From Ornithinimicrobium laminariae (GTDB lineage Bacteria; Actinomycetota; Actinomycetes; Actinomycetales; Dermatophilaceae): a stretch of DNA of 64,000 nt. A program made the position numbers and the translations under genes. The notes under the pieces were generated by a model. The model was not told the origin of the DNA. It did no database searches and worked only from the letters and a program-made list of their open reading frames with translations. How positions within the stretch are numbered: the first letter of the stretch is position 1; every line of letters begins with the position of its first letter. Below, piece after piece: positions 17,498-27,063 of the stretch. The DNA lies in contig NZ_JAHZSU010000002.1 in assembly GCF_019457945.1 (NCBI RefSeq), positions 558,001 through 622,000 on the forward strand. The letters run 5' to 3'.

Positions 17498-18686
17498 ACT
17501 CCTCGGCGATCTGCATGACCTCTACCGCCAACTCCATGCCAGCCCCGAGTTGTCCATGGCTGAGCACGACACGTCCGCGCTGATCGAAGAGCGAATGACC
17601 GCCCTGGGGTATGCCGTCACGCGGCACGGCGGAACCGGCTTGGCTGCGGTCCTTGCTAACGGGCCGGGCCCCGTCGCGGCGTTCCGTGCCGACATCGATG
17701 CCCTTCCGTTGGCCGAAGACACTGGTCTGGACTACGCGAGCACCGCGACCGGCACGCTCCCTGATGGCACTGAGGTGCCGGTGATGCATGCGTGCGGTCA
17801 TGACATGCACATTGCCGCGGCGATCGGTGCGGCCACGGTGTTGGCCCAGGACACCGACTCCTGGCGGGGATCCGTGATCTTCATCTTCCAGCCGGGCGAA
17901 GAAACGAGCGCTGGTGCTGCGGCCATGGTGGCCGATGGTCTCTGGAATGACCTGCCCCAACCCGAGGTTGTCTTCGGTCAACACGTGTGGCCTGGACTGG
18001 CCGGCACGGTGGAGTTGACCTCGGGCCCAGCGATGGCGATGGCCGACTCGTGGGAAGTCACGGTGCACGGTCGCGGCGGCCATGGGTCCAGCCCACAAGA
18101 CACCATCGATCCAGTCCTGCTGATGTCGCACATGATCGTGCGGCTTCAAGGCGTCGTTTCGCGCGAAGTCGCCGCTCAAGAGTCCGCGGTGGTGACCGTG
18201 GCCAAGGTGTGGGCGGGCCTCAAAGAGAACATCATCCCCGCCGAAGCACACTTCACGATCAATGTGCGCGCCCTTGATGCAGACGTGCGTGCCCAAGTGC
18301 TGTGCGCGCTAGAGCGTGTGCTGATAGCCGAGGCCGCTGCCTCCGGGGCCCCGGTGCCAACTATTCGTGAGCTCTACCGCTTCCCGCTGCTGGTCAACGA
18401 GCCCGACGAGACGGCCAGAACCGTGCAGGTGCTCGGCAAAGCCTTAGGCCATGAGCAGGTCAGCACCGTCCCAGCCCGGATGGGCAGCGAGGACTTCGGC
18501 CACCTACCTCAGGCCATCAACGTGCCCGGCGTTTATTGGTTTTTTGGCGGCATGCCCGCCGAGGTTGTCGACGGGGACGACCCGGTCCCGTCTAACCACT
18601 CGCCGTTCTTCGCTCCCGACATCGAGCCGACCTTAAGCACTGGCATTACTGCAGCTCTCAGCATCCTTCGTGATCGGTTGCGCTGA
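17478..18686 (+). CDS. M20-family amidohydrolase (hippurate/N-acyl amino acid hydrolase type)
   Basis: The 402-residue cytosolic metallohydrolase has FRADIDALPLAEDTGLDYAS and VMHACGHDMHIAAAIG, with the conserved H-x-C-GHD-x-H zinc ligands. It also has IFIFQPGEET with catalytic Glu, the dimerisation domain with GRGGHGSSPQDTIDP, and PARMGSEDFGHLPQ near the end. It is predicted to hydrolyse N-acyl or aminobenzoyl amides. The GTG start overlaps the MscS stop by 20 bases. Its last 29 bases overlap the convergent alpha-galactosidase gene, so a terminator between them is unlikely. The substrate cannot be inferred. Confidence 0.9.
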   Translation: MIPINAELLGDLHDLYRQLHASPELSMAEHDTSALIEERMTALGYAVTRHGGTGLAAVLANGPGPVAAFRADIDALPLAEDTGLDYASTATGTLPDGTEVPVMHACGHDMHIAAAIGAATVLAQDTDSWRGSVIFIFQPGEETSAGAAAMVADGLWNDLPQPEVVFGQHVWPGLAGTVELTSGPAMAMADSWEVTVHGRGGHGSSPQDTIDPVLLMSHMIVRLQGVVSREVAAQESAVVTVAKVWAGLKENIIPAEAHFTINVRALDADVRAQVLCALERVLIAEAAASGAPVPTIRELYRFPLLVNEPDETARTVQVLGKALGHEQVSTVPARMGSEDFGHLPQAINVPGVYWFFGGMPAEVVDGDDPVPSNHSPFFAPDIEPTLSTGITAALSILRDRLR

Positions 18687-20844
18687 CTTCAAACAGCAAG
18701 CCAGCCATCGGGTCGAGCACCGGCATCGCTAGGCCGCGACGCATCAAGGCATCTCCCGACGAGATCACACCGTGGCGGGTCCAGGGCGGCGTGGCCGCTG
18801 CCTGTCCGGCAATCCGCACCTCTTCGCGGCCCGTGACGTCGAGGGCGCGAACCGCATACATCCGCTCAGGGTCTAGCCCATGCAGGCGAACTAGTCCGGG
18901 GACTGCGGCCGCGCCGCTAACGAGTCGAACATAGGAGAACACCCCGTGGGTCAGATCCTGGGCGACGACGCCATGCAGCCAAGCCCCATCAAACTCGGGG
19001 CCCCGGACAGTCCGCCCGGTATGCAGCAGCGGTCGCAAGCGCTTGTGTAGAGAGATCCAGCCCGCCAAGCGGGTGCGCTCTTCAACACTGATTTTGGTGA
19101 TGTCCCATTCGATGCCGGCATGGCCCCAGAGAGCAGTCAGACATCTAAAGTCCAGGTCAGTGACCCGCCCCGAGGTATGCGACGAGGTTGGTCCAACATG
19201 TGTGCCCACCAATTCTGGCGGCAACAACAACCCAGTCCAACGCTGAATGCTCTGTCGCTCCAGGGGGTCATTGGAGTCACTGGCCCACACCCGCACGGTG
19301 TGCTCCAAGATGCCAAGGTCGACACGTCCGCCACCCGAAGCGCACGACTCGATCTCTAAGCCTGGGTGACGGGCTACCAACTCATCCATCAGCGCATACG
19401 TCGCTAGCGTTTGCCGACGCACTGCTGGGATCCCATCGCGATCGAGCGCCTCGATGAGATCCCGGTTGTGGTCCCATTTGAGATAGTCGATCGCGCAGTC
19501 CGTCAGCACGGTGTCGAGATGCGAGAGCACGTGCTCGAAGGCAACCGGGTTGCTGAGGTCCAACACCTGTTGGAATCGCCACTCTTTGGTGCTGGTGCGT
19601 TCAGGAGCGGCAAAAACCCAGTCGGGATGCTCGCGTGCCAGGTCCGAGTCGAGATTGACCATTTCTGGCTCAACCCACAGCCCCACCTGCATGCCATGCG
19701 AGCGCACGCGCTCGGCATAGGGCGCCAGCCCGTGAGGCCACACTTCGGCGTCTACGGCCCAGTCACCCAGTCCAGCGGTGTCATCGCGGCGTCCGGTGAA
19801 CCAGCCATCGTCGAGCACAATGCGCTCCACGCCGATGTCAGCGGCAGCGTCAATGATGGGTCCAAGGCGTTCCATGTCGTGGTCAAAATAGATGGCTTCC
19901 CAGGTGTTGAGCGTCACTGGGCGCAGAGTTTGCGGGTGGTTGGTCCGGGCACGCAAGTGCTGGTGGAACCGATCGGTCAAGCCGTCCAGACCTCGATCGC
20001 TCCAGGCAAAAAGCACAGGCGGGGCTGAGTATGTCTCGTCGGTCTCAAGGCGGACTTCTCCCGGTCGGATTAGCTCACCTCCGCCCAATGCCCCCGCATG
20101 GCGGCCGGCCCCTTCCGGGAGTCGATCAACCATGTGTAGATGGTCACCAGACCAAGCGACGTGCGCCGCGAAAACCTCGCCGCGGCGTTCGGTGAATCCT
20201 GGCTCGCCAGCCACCATCACAAAGGCTGAGTCATGCCCAGACCGTCCTCGGCGTGACTCCCGAATCCGGCCACCCATCTGCAGGTCGCTGCGCTGGATGC
20301 GTCGCTCCCCGCACCAGCGACCAGTGAGGTCCAGCACCTCAGATGCCGTCGGTGGAATCGGCACGATAGAAATCAGCCCCGCCAGGTCGATCACGCCGTC
20401 GCCGAGGTTGGTGATGTGGTGATGAATGACCACGATGCCCGCATCGTCGAGCCTGACCTCGGTGTGTAAGCCCAAACCAAAGGACTCATCAGTCGCCTCA
20501 ATGCTCGCCGTTTGGGCATCAATCTGATGCACCTGCACGTCAGACCAACTCGGTGAGAATGCCGCGCCACTGCGATGAGCGGTCAGGCCTGGCCTGCCCG
20601 ACCAGCCGTCAACCTCGTGAGGCAGCAACCGCAGCGCAACTGGCTTGTCGAAAGCGCTGCGGGGAACCGGTGGTGTTGAAGCCATCATGAGCGCCTCAAC
20701 ACCACCAACACCCTCGACACCTAGATCGGGACCAAAGTGCACGATCTCTGGCAATTGGTTTGGCTCGTCCTGCAAAACCAAACTGACGCCATTTGCTCGC
20801 AATGCAACAGTCACGCAATCCCTCACTGGTGTCGTTATCATCAT
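18658..20844 (-). CDS. Alpha-galactosidase, GH36
   Basis: The 728-residue enzyme has the N-terminal beta-sandwich and a TIM barrel with WEAIYFDHDMERL and VLDDGWFTGRRDD. The nucleophile region is IDYLKWDHNRDL, and IESCASGGGRVDLG is followed by VWASDSNDPLERQ holding the acid/base Asp. A C-terminal beta domain completes it. These are the defining GH36 motifs. It removes terminal alpha-1,6-galactose from raffinose- or melibiose-like sugars in the cytosol, as no signal peptide is present. It is the last gene of the minus-strand transporter operon, eight bases from the upstream permease. Galactose released here can enter the galK/galT route encoded on the other strand. Confidence 0.93.
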   Translation of the reverse strand: MMITTPVRDCVTVALRANGVSLVLQDEPNQLPEIVHFGPDLGVEGVGGVEALMMASTPPVPRSAFDKPVALRLLPHEVDGWSGRPGLTAHRSGAAFSPSWSDVQVHQIDAQTASIEATDESFGLGLHTEVRLDDAGIVVIHHHITNLGDGVIDLAGLISIVPIPPTASEVLDLTGRWCGERRIQRSDLQMGGRIRESRRGRSGHDSAFVMVAGEPGFTERRGEVFAAHVAWSGDHLHMVDRLPEGAGRHAGALGGGELIRPGEVRLETDETYSAPPVLFAWSDRGLDGLTDRFHQHLRARTNHPQTLRPVTLNTWEAIYFDHDMERLGPIIDAAADIGVERIVLDDGWFTGRRDDTAGLGDWAVDAEVWPHGLAPYAERVRSHGMQVGLWVEPEMVNLDSDLAREHPDWVFAAPERTSTKEWRFQQVLDLSNPVAFEHVLSHLDTVLTDCAIDYLKWDHNRDLIEALDRDGIPAVRRQTLATYALMDELVARHPGLEIESCASGGGRVDLGILEHTVRVWASDSNDPLERQSIQRWTGLLLPPELVGTHVGPTSSHTSGRVTDLDFRCLTALWGHAGIEWDITKISVEERTRLAGWISLHKRLRPLLHTGRTVRGPEFDGAWLHGVVAQDLTHGVFSYVRLVSGAAAVPGLVRLHGLDPERMYAVRALDVTGREEVRIAGQAAATPPWTRHGVISSGDALMRRGLAMPVLDPMAGLLFEVSATDHEGC

Positions 20845-20851
20845 CTGAACG

Positions 20852-21727
20852 TTAGCCCTTGTCTGCGCCGAGGGTCAGGCCGGAAACGAACTGCTTCTGC
20901 AGGACGAAGAAGATCACGATGGTCGGAATGGCAACCATGATCGAGCCAGCACTCAGCAGGTTGTAGTCAGTGAAAAACTGACCGCGTAGGTTCTGCAGTC
21001 CCGAGGTGATCGGAAACTTGTCTCCACTGGTCAGGAAGGCAACGGCCCAGAAAAAGTCGTTGTAGATCCAGGTGACCTGCAGGACCCCAAGAGCTGCCAA
21101 CGGGGCCCGACACAGCGGCAGGATGATCTGCCAATACTGACGCCAGACGCTTGCTCCATCAACCAGAGCCGCTTCGGTGAGCGACTGCGGCAACGCCTTC
21201 ATGAAGTTACTGAGCACGAAGGTGCAGAAGCCAGTTTGAAAAGCGATGTGCACCACGATGACCGATAGATAGTTGTCGAGCATTCCGACCTCGCGGAACA
21301 TCCGGAACAACGGGATCAATAGCGCCTGCTGCGGCAGCAAATTAGCAGCCGTGAACAGGATCAACATTGGCAGGTTGAACCAAAAGCTAAACCTGGCCAG
21401 CACGAACGCCGCCATCGTGGAGAAGAACAACGTGACGATGACTGCCGGGATCGTGATGATCGCCGAGTTCAAGAACAGCTGGGCAAAGTTGCCATCAGCC
21501 CAAGCCTTGGCGTAATTGTCCAGGGTGAATCCACCGAAGGAGACGTAGCCGTTTTGCGCGGTGTAGGCGTAGTCGCGGAAGGAGTTGTAGGCCGCCCAGA
21601 ACACCGGGAACAGCCAGGCAACGGCCATCGTGGTGAGGAAGACATACAGCAGCACTCGGGTGGGAGTGAGCTTGCGCTTCTGGGCAACTCTGACCTCGGG
21701 GTCCTTTGTCACTGTGGCAGTGCTCAT
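20852..21727 (-). CDS. Sugar ABC transporter permease (MalG type)
   Basis: The 291-residue membrane protein has six hydrophobic segments, starting with RVLLYVFLTTMAVAWLFPVF. The cytosolic EAA loop is EAALVDGASVWRQYWQIILP, where the family pattern EAA-x3-G-x9-I-x-LP is well kept. This loop couples to an ATPase of the MsiK/MalK type, which is not encoded here, as is usual for actinobacteria where one ATPase serves many importers. It overlaps the partner permease by 4 bases. The substrate is likely an alpha- or beta-galactoside because the operon ends in alpha-galactosidase. Confidence 0.92.
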   Translation of the reverse strand: MSTATVTKDPEVRVAQKRKLTPTRVLLYVFLTTMAVAWLFPVFWAAYNSFRDYAYTAQNGYVSFGGFTLDNYAKAWADGNFAQLFLNSAIITIPAVIVTLFFSTMAAFVLARFSFWFNLPMLILFTAANLLPQQALLIPLFRMFREVGMLDNYLSVIVVHIAFQTGFCTFVLSNFMKALPQSLTEAALVDGASVWRQYWQIILPLCRAPLAALGVLQVTWIYNDFFWAVAFLTSGDKFPITSGLQNLRGQFFTDYNLLSAGSIMVAIPTIVIFFVLQKQFVSGLTLGADKG

Positions 21728-22659
21728 CGGTTCTCCCTTTCTCCATAGATCGAAATCATGTAGATCACAATGAAGACCAGGCTGAAGAGCAGCATGATCG
21801 TGGCGATAGCGGAGCCGAAGCCCACGCGGGAAGCTTCACCGATGACATTGGAGACGGTGAGCGAACTGAGCAACTCAAGGCCATTTCGCCCTTTATTGAT
21901 CACCCAGACAATGTCGAAGGCACGCAAGGCTTCAATCACGGTGATCACCAAGACGACCACGTTGATTGGCCGCATGGCCGGGAAGATCACGCTGAAGAAG
22001 GTGCGGGCTTCGCCTGCTCCATCCATCGCAGCTGCTTCACGCAGAGCAGGATCAATGCCCTTAAGGCCCGCTAAATAGAGCAGCATGATGTAGCCGACGT
22101 GTCGCCACGAGGCGGCGACCAGCACCGCATAGATATTGATGTCGGCGTCACCAAACCAGTCAATCTGGGTGCCAAGCACCGCGTTGAGCAGGCCTTGGTC
22201 ATTGGAGTAGATCAACTGCCAGATGAAGCCAATCAAGGCGAGCGAGAGCACCACCGGCAGGTAGAGCGCACTCTGATAGAAAACGGATCCACGAATTTCG
22301 CGGTCAAGCAGGACGGCCATGAACATACCCAGCGGGGTCGCGATGAAGAAGAAGACCACGAGCCAGAGCAGGTTGTTTTGCACCGCTGGGAAGAACGATG
22401 GATAGATCGTGACCAAGTCGACGTAGTTCTGCACACCGACAAAATCAATGTCACTGACCGGGCCGATACCGTTCCAGCGAGTGAACGAGAGCAACACGCT
22501 GATCAGCGCGGGCAGCCAGACAAGGCCAACGACAAACAGCGCCGGGATGATGACCATGATGGCCAAGACCGCACGGTCACGTCCGGTGAGCAGTTCAAGC
22601 TTTTTGTTGGGAGGCGGATCTGTCGCTGAGCGCGACGCGGATGGTGCTTGGGTGGACAT
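21724..22659 (-). CDS. Sugar ABC transporter permease (MalF type)
   Basis: The 311-residue protein has a hydrophilic N-terminus of about 30 residues and six membrane segments. The EAA loop is REAAAMDGAGEARTFFSVIFP. It pairs with the MalG-type permease downstream and receives sugar from the binding lipoprotein encoded upstream. Length and topology are normal for the family. The gap of 32 bases to the binding-protein gene and the 4-base overlap with the next permease show a single operon. Substrate specificity is inferred from operon context only. Confidence 0.92.
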   Translation of the reverse strand: MSTQAPSASRSATDPPPNKKLELLTGRDRAVLAIMVIIPALFVVGLVWLPALISVLLSFTRWNGIGPVSDIDFVGVQNYVDLVTIYPSFFPAVQNNLLWLVVFFFIATPLGMFMAVLLDREIRGSVFYQSALYLPVVLSLALIGFIWQLIYSNDQGLLNAVLGTQIDWFGDADINIYAVLVAASWRHVGYIMLLYLAGLKGIDPALREAAAMDGAGEARTFFSVIFPAMRPINVVVLVITVIEALRAFDIVWVINKGRNGLELLSSLTVSNVIGEASRVGFGSAIATIMLLFSLVFIVIYMISIYGERENR

Positions 22660-22691
22660 GAGTCCTCCTGGGAGTAAGGGGGAGGGAGCGC

Positions 22692-24005
22692 TCAGCCGAA
22701 GATTGACTCGGCTTGGGCCTGCATGGAGCTGGTGATGTCGGTGATCGCCTCGGGGTTCGCGAGGAACCGTTGAAGTTCAGGGATCGCGACGGTCGCAGCA
22801 AAGTCAGGCCGAGTGTCTCGGTCCATAAACTGCGAAATGTTGTCGGCGTTGGCCACCAACTCAGCCGACTTAATCTGCAGCGGGTCATAGCCGCTGGTGT
22901 CGGTTTCGACGTTGGCGGCGATCTGCGGGTCAGTGTCGACGTAGATCTGTTGTGCTTGAGCCGACGCCAAGAACCGCAGGAGTTCGTCGGCGCCCTCCGG
23001 ATTCTCGGGATCGTTGCGCAGCATGAAGCCATCAATGGGTGCCTCGACCGCTCCAGCGCCAATTGAGGGGTTGAACTCGGGAAAGTTAAAGAAGTCCAAG
23101 TCCTCCCGGTCCTCACCCTCGGCGAACTGCTGGTTTACGAAGAGCCCCAGCACATACATACCGCTCTCCCCCTGCTGCAAGGACTGGGCAGCCTCTTGCC
23201 AGGTACGTCCCAAGGCGCCTTCCTGGTGGTAGGGCAGCAGGTCCTTCCACTGCTCAAAGACGGCCTTGACCTCTTCTGAGTCCCACCGCTGCTGGCCGGC
23301 CATCAACTCGATGTGGAAGTCGTAGCCGTTGATCCGCATATTGAGGTAGTCGAAGGTGCCCATCTGTGGCCAGCCATCGGCGGCGCCAAAGGCGATCGGG
23401 TTGAGACCCGTGTCCTGCATGTCCTCACACAGCGACTCAAAATCGCTGAGGTTTTCAGGGATCGAGTAGCCGTTAGCCTCAAACACGCTGGGCCGGTAGA
23501 AGACGGCCCAGGGGTAGTAGTAGAACGGCAAAACAATCTCTTGGCCCGCTTCGTTTTGGCAGGCCGTGCGGAATGCGTCGGTGAAGTTGTCCCCCACCTC
23601 ATCCCAAATGTGGGTCATCGGAGCAGCGAGCCCAACATCTTCGAAGAACCTGGCCCGGAAGCCAGCAAACCAAGCGAACACATCGTCTGGATTGCCCTGC
23701 AGATAGGAGTTGATCTGCTCTTGATAGGTGTTGGGGTCGGTCGCGTTCACGTCCACCGTAAGGCCGGTCTCGGCCTTGAAGGCGGCGAATACGTTGTCGA
23801 AGGCTTCCTTGGGGATCGCCTCCGTTGAGCGCGATCCGTACCTCACGGCATTGGGGTCTGGGGCTCCGCAGGCCGACAAACCTGCGAGGCCGGCTAGGCT
23901 AGCGCCACCCCTGAGGAGGGTTCGTCGAGAGAGCGGTGTGCGCAATCCTCCCGAGGATCGGCGCAGGGCGGTGGGGCTTGGCATCTTGCCTGGGGGGCGC
24001 GGCAT
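22692..24005 (-). CDS. Sugar-binding lipoprotein of ABC importer
   Basis: The start is the ATG of MPRPPGKMPSPTAL with GGAGG five bases upstream; the longer frame lacks a ribosome site. The 437-residue protein has a twin-arginine signal (SRRTLLRGGASLAGLAG) and a lipobox LSAC, so it is exported by Tat and anchored by lipidation. The mature part is a cluster B/MalE-like solute-binding protein, with a segment near TLRPDF-type C-terminal helices and an aromatic central region (YYYPWAVFYRPSVFEANGYS). It is the first gene of the minus-strand galactoside operon and is transcribed from the divergent promoter region shared with beta-galactosidase. Confidence 0.9.
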   Translation of the reverse strand: MPRPPGKMPSPTALRRSSGGLRTPLSRRTLLRGGASLAGLAGLSACGAPDPNAVRYGSRSTEAIPKEAFDNVFAAFKAETGLTVDVNATDPNTYQEQINSYLQGNPDDVFAWFAGFRARFFEDVGLAAPMTHIWDEVGDNFTDAFRTACQNEAGQEIVLPFYYYPWAVFYRPSVFEANGYSIPENLSDFESLCEDMQDTGLNPIAFGAADGWPQMGTFDYLNMRINGYDFHIELMAGQQRWDSEEVKAVFEQWKDLLPYHQEGALGRTWQEAAQSLQQGESGMYVLGLFVNQQFAEGEDREDLDFFNFPEFNPSIGAGAVEAPIDGFMLRNDPENPEGADELLRFLASAQAQQIYVDTDPQIAANVETDTSGYDPLQIKSAELVANADNISQFMDRDTRPDFAATVAIPELQRFLANPEAITDITSSMQAQAESIFG

Positions 24006-24217
24006 AGGTCCTCCATTGACTCGGCATTGAGTGGTCCGCACGCCAATCAATAAGGAACATGAATCAACGTGATACGAACAGAATCCAACAGAATAGGCCA
24101 GCCGTCAACCCTCTTTACTCAACCCGAACGTTGCAAACCACCAGGAACAGAGCACTCAATCCAACATGAACTCTCAAAACTGTTGACTTATGTTGACTTA
24201 GCGGCGAAGATTTCCCC
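24006..24217. promoter_or_regulatory. Divergent promoter/operator region of the galactoside genes
   Basis: These 212 bases separate the minus-strand transporter operon from the plus-strand beta-galactosidase operon and hold no gene. Just before the beta-galactosidase start are two perfect tandem copies of TGTTGACTTA (24181-24200). The region is rich in GTTGA/TCAAC half-sites and contains GAACAGAATCC followed by AACAGAAT. The same start block (GATACGAACAGAATCC) and the tandem decamer recur at the same 147-base spacing before the second deoR copy. That conservation marks them as likely operators, plausibly for the DeoR-family repressor; the binding assignment is inference. Confidence 0.6.
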
Positions 24218-26254
24218 ATGACTTCTTGGCAGCCAGGCGGCGTCCTCCTCGGTGCGGACTACAACCCAGAGCAATGGCCAGAAGCCACCCTGGTCGAAGA
24301 CGTTGCACTCATGCAGCAGGCTGGCTTTACCTTCGCCACCGTCGGCGTCTTCTCCTGGGCCCTCTGGGAGCCCACGCCTGGCGACTACAAGTTTGAACGG
24401 TTGCAATCGATTCTCGACACCTTGCACAAAGCCGGTATCAGGGTCGATCTAGCCACCGGCACCGCGTCCGCGCCGCCATGGCTCGCGCGCCTCTACCCGG
24501 ACGCGATGCCGGTCACCCGCGACGGGCTACGGCTCTCACACGGCAGCCGACAGACCTGGTGCCCGTCCAACCCCGACTTCGGCGAGCGCTCATTGGCGCT
24601 GGTCAAGGAGTTGGCGACTCGCTTCGGTGATCACTCGGCAGTTCGCATGTGGCACGTCGGCAATGAGTTCGGCTGCCACAACCTCATGTGCTTCTGCGAC
24701 ATCTCTGCTGACGATTTCCGCGGCTGGCTCAAGGAGCGCTACAGCACCCTCGATGCGTTAAACCATGCCTGGGGCACGACATTCTGGTCCCAGCGCTACT
24801 CCGACTGGGCCGACGTCATACCTCCGCGCACGACGACTGCCATCCCCAACCCGGGCGCTGAGTTGGACTGGCGACGCTTTTGCTCCGACGCCTCGCTGCG
24901 CCAATACCTTGCGGAGCGCGACCTACTGCGCTCGATCACTCCCGACATCCCGATCACCACCAACTTCATGGTGGGTCACGCGTTTGACGGACTCGATTAT
25001 CACCAGTGGGCTCCACACCAGGACGTCATCTCTAACGATCACTATCTGGGCTCGCACCTGGGCCAGCCGGAGATCGAGTTGGCACTGTCAGCCGACATCA
25101 TTCGCGGGTTGGCCGGTGGGAACCCTTGGGTTTTGATGGAGCACTCGACGTCCGCAGTGAACTGGCAGACCGTGAACTTGGCGAAAGCTCCCGGTCAGAT
25201 GTTGCGCGACAGCCTGAGCCATGTCGCTCGAGGCGCTGACACCGTGGCCTTCTTTCAATGGCGAGCCTCGCAATCAGGCGCGGAAAAATATCACTCCGCA
25301 TTGGTGCCCCATGCTGGCAAAGACTCTCGTGTCTGGCGTGAGGTCTGCGAACTGGGCAAGGTCCTCGGCAAAATCTCCGAGGTCGAGGGCAGCCGCACGC
25401 AGTCCCGCGTCGCGCTAGTGCACAACTGGGATTCACTCTGGACCACCGATGGCGACTCCACACCCAGCGAGCACCACCGCTATATGACCGAAGTGAGCCG
25501 CTGGTATGCCGCTTGCTGGCGAGCCGGCTTGACCGTCCAGGGCGTCGCTCCTGGCAATTCACTCGATGGGTTCGACGTGATCATCGTGCCAGGACTGCAT
25601 GTGGTGACTGATGCTGAGATCGCCAACATCACCAACGCCGTCGAAGCGGGCGCCCACGCAGTCATCACCTACTTTTCCGGGACAGTCGACGAGCTAGATC
25701 ACATTCGCCTCGGTGGCTACCCCGGTGGCTTCGCTGACCTGCTCGGGGTCCACTTTGATGAGTTCGCGCCGCTGCTGCCTGGCAAGACCGCTGCCCTGCG
25801 GTCAGCCTCTGAGCTCGTCCAACTCTCTAGCAACGCCAGCGGCTCGATCTGGACCGAGCGCGGCCGTGCCGATGACGGGACCGAAGTCCTCGCCGCCTAC
25901 GCAGACGGCCCCTCCCAGGGCAGCCCCGCGATGACTCGCCGCAGCCGAGGCAACGGCAGCGCTTGGTATGTGTCGACCTCGCCCGATGATGCGAGCATCG
26001 ACTCATTGCTCGCTGCCCTCAGTCACGACAGCGGAGTCAGCCCCACCGTGCGCGGGCTGCCCGAAGGAGTGGACGCCGTCCGCCGCGTCGGCGAGCAAGC
26101 GTCATACCTCTTCGTGCTGAACCACACAGACCAAGAGGTTGCCGTGCCAGTCATTGGTCACGACCTCATCACCGGAACAGAGTCAACCGATGGCTCTCCG
26201 CTGCTTGTCCTAGCTGGTGGCGTCGCCGTTCTTCGCGAAGGAAGCACTTCATGA
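24218..26254 (+). CDS. Beta-galactosidase, GH42
   Basis: The 678-residue cytosolic enzyme opens with the family signature GADYNPEQWPE. The acid/base is Glu150 in WHVGNEFGCH and the nucleophile Glu308 in WVLMEHSTSAVNW. Cysteines near 115, 153, 158 and 160 match the zinc cluster of some GH42 enzymes. After the barrel come the trimerisation domain (about 390-600) and a small C-terminal beta domain. It hydrolyses beta-galactosides to galactose. The stop overlaps the deoR start by 4 bases, and galT and galK follow, so substrate cleavage, regulation and galactose use are co-transcribed. A remnant with only its first and last codons lies at 39092-39130. Confidence 0.94.
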   Translation: MTSWQPGGVLLGADYNPEQWPEATLVEDVALMQQAGFTFATVGVFSWALWEPTPGDYKFERLQSILDTLHKAGIRVDLATGTASAPPWLARLYPDAMPVTRDGLRLSHGSRQTWCPSNPDFGERSLALVKELATRFGDHSAVRMWHVGNEFGCHNLMCFCDISADDFRGWLKERYSTLDALNHAWGTTFWSQRYSDWADVIPPRTTTAIPNPGAELDWRRFCSDASLRQYLAERDLLRSITPDIPITTNFMVGHAFDGLDYHQWAPHQDVISNDHYLGSHLGQPEIELALSADIIRGLAGGNPWVLMEHSTSAVNWQTVNLAKAPGQMLRDSLSHVARGADTVAFFQWRASQSGAEKYHSALVPHAGKDSRVWREVCELGKVLGKISEVEGSRTQSRVALVHNWDSLWTTDGDSTPSEHHRYMTEVSRWYAACWRAGLTVQGVAPGNSLDGFDVIIVPGLHVVTDAEIANITNAVEAGAHAVITYFSGTVDELDHIRLGGYPGGFADLLGVHFDEFAPLLPGKTAALRSASELVQLSSNASGSIWTERGRADDGTEVLAAYADGPSQGSPAMTRRSRGNGSAWYVSTSPDDASIDSLLAALSHDSGVSPTVRGLPEGVDAVRRVGEQASYLFVLNHTDQEVAVPVIGHDLITGTESTDGSPLLVLAGGVAVLREGSTS

Positions 26255-27063
26255 GCGCACTGGCCAAGCAACGGCAGCACCAAATCTTGGAAAAGATGCG
26301 GCGAGAGGGCGCGGTCCGAGTTAGCGACCTGGTCGAGGAGATGAACGTCTCCGACATGACCATCCGCCGGGACATCGCCAGTCTCGCGGACCGAGGTTTG
26401 GCGCATCGGGTCCACGGTGGCGCGACATTGGCGGACACCTCGGGGTCGAGTTATGAGCCATCGTTCGCCAGCAAACTCGGCGCTTCCCGCGAAGAGAAGT
26501 TGGCGATTGCCAAGGTCGCTGCCTCACTGGTCCCGCCCGACTCGTCGGTGGCGATCTCGGCGGGCACGACAGCCCTCGCCGTAGCCGAGGCGCTACTGCC
26601 GGTGCGCGATCTGACCATAGTGACGAACTCGGTGCCGGTGGCCCAGACCATGCACGACCCAGAGCGGCGCGACCGCACCCTCGTCTTGACCGGTGGGGTG
26701 CGCACGCCTTCAGATGCTCTCGTCGGCTCGGTGGCGGTTGCCGGACTCACCGGACTTCACGTTGACCGGTTGTTCTTGGGAGTGCACGGCATTAGCGAAC
26801 GGGCAGGCTGCACCAGCCCCAACATCGCAGAGGTCACCACTAACAAGGCACTCATCGAAGCGGCCGCTCAGATTGTTGTCGTGGCTGACCGCACCAAAGT
26901 CGGGCTTGTCGGTCTGGCCACCGTCATCTCCCTCGATGAGATCGACGTGCTGATCACTGATGCTGCCATGACCGATGAAGACCAGACCATGCTCGCCGCG
27001 CACGTCGGCAAAGTGATGACTGCCGTGGTTGCCCCCAACGAGACAGGAAAAATCACCGAATGA
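26251..27063 (+). CDS. DeoR/GlpR-family transcriptional regulator (copy 1)
   Basis: The 270-residue protein has an N-terminal winged helix-turn-helix (RQHQILEKMRREGAVRVSDL, then MTIRRDIASLADRGL and RVHGGA). A DeoR C-terminal sugar-phosphate sensor domain follows, with ISAGTTALAVAEAL and FLGVHGIS. Members usually repress carbohydrate operons until a phosphorylated sugar binds. Placed inside the beta-galactosidase-galT-galK operon, it most likely controls the divergon in response to a galactose derivative. It overlaps galT by 4 bases. A second gene encoding the identical protein lies at 39127-39939, differing by about ten silent bases by my reading. Confidence 0.93.
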   Translation: MSALAKQRQHQILEKMRREGAVRVSDLVEEMNVSDMTIRRDIASLADRGLAHRVHGGATLADTSGSSYEPSFASKLGASREEKLAIAKVAASLVPPDSSVAISAGTTALAVAEALLPVRDLTIVTNSVPVAQTMHDPERRDRTLVLTGGVRTPSDALVGSVAVAGLTGLHVDRLFLGVHGISERAGCTSPNIAEVTTNKALIEAAAQIVVVADRTKVGLVGLATVISLDEIDVLITDAAMTDEDQTMLAAHVGKVMTAVVAPNETGKITE

